A DNA stretch of 64,000 nt, taken from assembly GCA_963717445.1 (NCBI GenBank), contig OY970334.1, positions 2,852,001 to 2,916,000 on the forward strand, written 5' to 3'. The DNA comes from JAGVPT01 sp963717445. Lineage in GTDB: Bacteria; Bacteroidota; Ignavibacteria; UBA10030; UBA8401. Position 1 is the first letter of the stretch. The number at the start of each line of letters is the position of its first letter. The position numbers were made by a program, and so were the translations under genes. Below, piece after piece: positions 61,678 to 64,000 of this stretch. The notes beneath the pieces were generated by a model. That model had not been told where the DNA came from and did not search any database. It saw only the letters and a program-made list of their open reading frames with translations.

Positions 61678-62615
61678 GTAAACTTGTTCTTATAATGTTC
61701 AACAATAAGCGGCAGCTCTTCGTCAAATTTTTTTGAATTCTTCCAGCCTAAACCTCTAAGAGCAGAATCATCCAAAGAATACCGGACATCTTCTCCCATT
61801 CTGACATAGTTGAATTGCGCGTGTTCTTCCAATGGAACCGGTTTACCGAAATAACATTTCAAGATTTCCGTGATGACTTCCTTGTTGGATGCTTCATGAT
61901 TCCCCGAAATGTTATAGATCCTGTTTCGTTCTCCATGTTCGGCAACATGAAGAACAGCACTGACCATATCTTCCACATGGAGCCAGTTTCTTATGTACGA
62001 ACCGTCTCCATGTAAAGGAATCCTTTTCCCGAGGGATAAATATTTTACCGCTTTGGGAATCAGTTTTTCAGGATATTGGCCGATCCCATAGTTGTTTGTT
62101 GCCCTGACAATGGTGAACGGTACGTCATACGAGCGGTGCCACGCTAACACAAGCATATCGGCCGCTGCTTTGCTGGCCGAGTACGGATTACTCGGTTTTA
62201 ATGGATCTGTTTCGGCATGTTTTCCGGATGTTAGATCTCCATAGACCTCGTCGGTTCCGATTTGAAAAAATACGGGCATTTCGTAATTGCGTTTTGCCCG
62301 TACCAGTTCAAGCAAATTTTTCACCCCTAAAATATTTGAGTGAAGAAATCTGGTACTGTCGATAATGCTGTTATCGACATGCGTTTCTGCAGCAAAGTTG
62401 AAGACATAATCAACTTCATACAAATGATCCTGCTCGGCAATATCAGCTTCAAGGAACCTGAACGAGCCATATTTGGTAAACTCCTCAAGATACTCTGTTC
62501 GTGCAGCGTAAGTTTTTTTATCTATACCCCAGACTTGCCACCCTTTTTTCAGACATGCCCGCGTAAAATGGGATGCCATGAATCCAAGGCAACCGGTTAT
62601 GCAAACGACCTTCAA
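61671..62615 (-). CDS. NDP-sugar 4,6-dehydratase (RmlB/RfbB-like)
   Basis: The 314-residue extended SDR has the cofactor motif ITGCLGFMASH near residues 6-16 (G-C-x-G-F, one Gly replaced by Cys), FNFAAETHVDNSI, the dehydratase triad motif GTDEVYG, and YSASKAAADM. These are the signatures of dTDP-glucose 4,6-dehydratase; the protein is shorter than RmlB (about 350). The TTG at 62615 follows AAAGGAGAT at 6 bases and is the best start; another TTG at 62633 would place the ribosome-binding site inside the gene. It makes the 4-keto-6-deoxy sugar on which the upstream C-methyltransferase probably acts. Confidence 0.9.
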   Translation of the reverse strand: MKVVCITGCLGFMASHFTRACLKKGWQVWGIDKKTYAARTEYLEEFTKYGSFRFLEADIAEQDHLYEVDYVFNFAAETHVDNSIIDSTRFLHSNILGVKNLLELVRAKRNYEMPVFFQIGTDEVYGDLTSGKHAETDPLKPSNPYSASKAAADMLVLAWHRSYDVPFTIVRATNNYGIGQYPEKLIPKAVKYLSLGKRIPLHGDGSYIRNWLHVEDMVSAVLHVAEHGERNRIYNISGNHEASNKEVITEILKCYFGKPVPLEEHAQFNYVRMGEDVRYSLDDSALRGLGWKNSKKFDEELPLIVEHYKNKFTW

Positions 62616-62621
62616 AGCGGT

Positions 62622-62630
62622 ATCTCCTTT
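62622..62630 (-). promoter_or_regulatory. Shine-Dalgarno AAAGGAGAT deciding the TTG start of the dehydratase
   Basis: On the minus strand AAAGGAGAT precedes the TTG at 62615 by 6 bases. This rules against the longer frame beginning at the TTG immediately before it. Confidence 0.65.
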
Positions 62631-62641
62631 CAATAAAAATT

Positions 62642-63883
62642 CTAAGAAACGATTTTCGGTTCAGGGCACGGAAGTATATACGAGCCCCTGTATCCTACAG
62701 CGTTACATCTTCGAATAATTTCTTCTTGAAAATTCCACGCCAAAAGAAGCAAGCCGTCAACCTTTGCAGTCTTAAGCTCTTCGATACCGGTAATTCTCAT
62801 TCTGGAACCCGGAGTATAATAATGCCACTTTTTCGGGTTATCATCAATAACGGTTGGAACCATTTCACTTGAGATTCCGAAGAAGTTCACCAGGGTATTC
62901 CCTTTTGCACTTGCGCCGTACGCCCAGATCACGCTCCCTTTATTACGCTCGGCATTTAATAAGACGAGGAGCCGTTCCTTGTTAAGCATAACGCGCTCGG
63001 CAAACGACGTGTACGGTTCTTTGCCGGTGATGTGAAAACTTTCTTCCCGGTCGAGATATTTTTTAACATTCTCGCTGACAGGATAATCATCTTTGCGAGA
63101 AACATACACTCGTGCAGTGCCTCCATGGAGTCCTTTGAAATATTCAATGTCGAACACCTGCATGTCGTGCATGTTCATCAAATGCACGGTCGGAGTAATT
63201 CCAAAATATGAAAGATGTTCATGATATGCAGTATCGAACTCGTTTTTTTCGATGAAATCGAGAACGTATGGGTATTCAATGACAAAAATTCCTTTCTTTG
63301 CTAAACACACATCGACCGCTTTCACAAATTCATGCACATCATCAACATGAGCAAACACATTGGTTGCGGTGATCACCTTGGGTTTTCCAAGGCTTTGGAC
63401 GATCTCGGCGGCAACTGAACTTGACCAGTACGCGTTTAAGGTTTTGATGCCGGCGGCATTTGCTTCCGCTGAAAGATTAACGGCAGGATCAACCCCGATC
63501 ACTTTCATTCCAAGGTGTTTGAACTTCGACAACAGGCATCCGTCATTGCTGGCGACATCCAATACAACGTCTCCGGCCGTGCAATGTGCACGCTTCGATA
63601 ACGTCGCGGCCATCTCGGTGCAATGATTGCGAAATGTTTCGGTTGTCGAACTAACGTAGAGGTAGTTCTTAAACATCAGTTCGGGGTGAACAACCTTTGT
63701 CAATTGAGATAAACCACAGGCGGGACATACTTGAATTGCAAGCTCCTCACGGAATTCCGGTGCGGATAATTCTTCTTCCTGTAGGTATGAATTTGCAAGG
63801 GGAGTACTTCCAAGATTCAGGTAATGAAAGAGCGAAGCGGAGCCACAAACCCTGCATCGCGTCTGCGATTTTGACTCAAGCAT
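62642..63883 (-). CDS. Sugar C-methyltransferase (NovU/TylC3 type)
   Basis: The 413-residue protein has an N-terminal zinc-binding domain with CRVCGS and CPACGLSQL, then the AdoMet domain (VLDVASNDGCLLSKFK, VIGVDPA), YHEHLSYFG, and a C-terminal domain (VIWAYGASAKGNTLVNFFG, VDGLLLLAWNF). These are the three parts of C-methyltransferases that act on dTDP-4-keto-6-deoxy sugars. It sits directly upstream of the 4,6-dehydratase gene (26 bases between the stop and its TTG), which fits a branched-chain sugar pathway. Confidence 0.9.
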   Translation of the reverse strand: MLESKSQTRCRVCGSASLFHYLNLGSTPLANSYLQEEELSAPEFREELAIQVCPACGLSQLTKVVHPELMFKNYLYVSSTTETFRNHCTEMAATLSKRAHCTAGDVVLDVASNDGCLLSKFKHLGMKVIGVDPAVNLSAEANAAGIKTLNAYWSSSVAAEIVQSLGKPKVITATNVFAHVDDVHEFVKAVDVCLAKKGIFVIEYPYVLDFIEKNEFDTAYHEHLSYFGITPTVHLMNMHDMQVFDIEYFKGLHGGTARVYVSRKDDYPVSENVKKYLDREESFHITGKEPYTSFAERVMLNKERLLVLLNAERNKGSVIWAYGASAKGNTLVNFFGISSEMVPTVIDDNPKKWHYYTPGSRMRITGIEELKTAKVDGLLLLAWNFQEEIIRRCNAVGYRGSYILPCPEPKIVS

Positions 63884-64000
63884 GAAGAATTTCCTTTTGC
63901 GTATGATTTTTCTTTACATCGCTGCTGCGTGAACTTACTACTTGCATAATTGCCCCGCTGCGGGCGGTCCAGCTTGCAAAGGACACGACGAGAATCGGGA
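63876..64000 (-). CDS. 3' end of an unidentified gene (partial)
   Basis: A frame open to the window edge ends with a TGA that overlaps the start of the C-methyltransferase gene (ATGCTTGA), as other genes in the cluster do. About 40 residues are visible (PILVVSFASWTARSGAIMQV, then a Ser/Lys-rich end). This is too little to name it. Confidence 0.35.
   Translation of the reverse strand, partial: PILVVSFASWTARSGAIMQVVSSRSSDVKKNHTQKEILHA

Overview
The window looks like a bacterial chromosome segment from the Bacteroidota/Ignavibacteria–Chlorobi side of the tree. The pointers are a propeller protein with a FlgD-like/type IX-type C-terminal domain (possibly PorZ), a DUF3276 PUR-type nucleic-acid-binding protein, a DUF3109 protein, KdtA-type LPS synthesis and Omp85 proteins. 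Promoters that can be read are classical sigma70-like (TTGAxx, exactly 17 bp, TATAxT) rather than the TAnnTTTG type of Bacteroidetes proper, which favours an Ignavibacteria/Chlorobi-like lineage. This is inference; no rRNA is present. No tRNA, rRNA or CRISPR array was seen.

Layout. 1-2.5 kb: end of a propeller surface protein and a PUR-family protein. 2.5-5.4 kb (minus strand): lysine operon dapB-dapA-dapD, headed by what reads as a lysine riboswitch with an intrinsic terminator. 5.5-7 kb: a membrane glycosyltransferase. 7.0-18.4 kb: one long plus-strand run, DUF177-rpmF-plsX-fabH-fabD-DUF3109-fabG-acpP-fabF-rnc-gcvP-CoA-binding protein, closed by a strong terminator. This is the type II fatty-acid synthesis operon with translation and RNA-processing genes. 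18.4-20.6 kb: an Omp85-like protein and rsmE. 20.7-24.1 kb (minus): tig-clpP-clpX protein quality-control operon. 24.1-25.7 kb: an element with terminal inverted repeats that contains an IS110-family transposase. 25.9-32.6 kb: M14 peptidase, tmk, a Yip1-like membrane protein, priA and larC. 32.65-33.19 kb: a second, non-coding element with the same termini. 33.2-34.5 kb: waaA. 34.6-38.3 kb: NDP-sugar pyrophosphorylase-metK-ahcY, ended by a terminator. 38.3-43.9 kb: glutathione peroxidase, hisD-hisC-etfB-etfA, and a bifunctional nuclease-like protein. 43.9-48.5 kb: pdxJ, a bactofilin-like/outer-membrane barrel fusion, a YbbR protein and two microcompartment shell proteins.

48.5-64 kb is a minus-strand surface-polysaccharide cluster. 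In transcription order it holds a C-methyltransferase, an NDP-sugar 4,6-dehydratase, a possible gene remnant, a flippase, an ATP-grasp ligase, a PHP hydrolase, a NodB-like deacetylase, an asparagine-synthase homologue, a GT-C transferase, a frameshifted GT2 transferase, a sugar epimerase, a heparinase II/III-like protein and a methyltransferase. Most of these genes overlap or nearly touch, so they are probably cotranscribed and build and export one decorated glycan.

The features most worth a second look are: the pair of elements sharing 17-bp inverted termini and near-9-bp target duplications (24119-25660 and 32650-33187); a 77-bp palindromic repeat present once in each orientation; the lysine riboswitch; a microcompartment shell protein with a Rho_N/SAP-like tail and no enzyme genes nearby; and the bactofilin-like/outer-membrane fusion.
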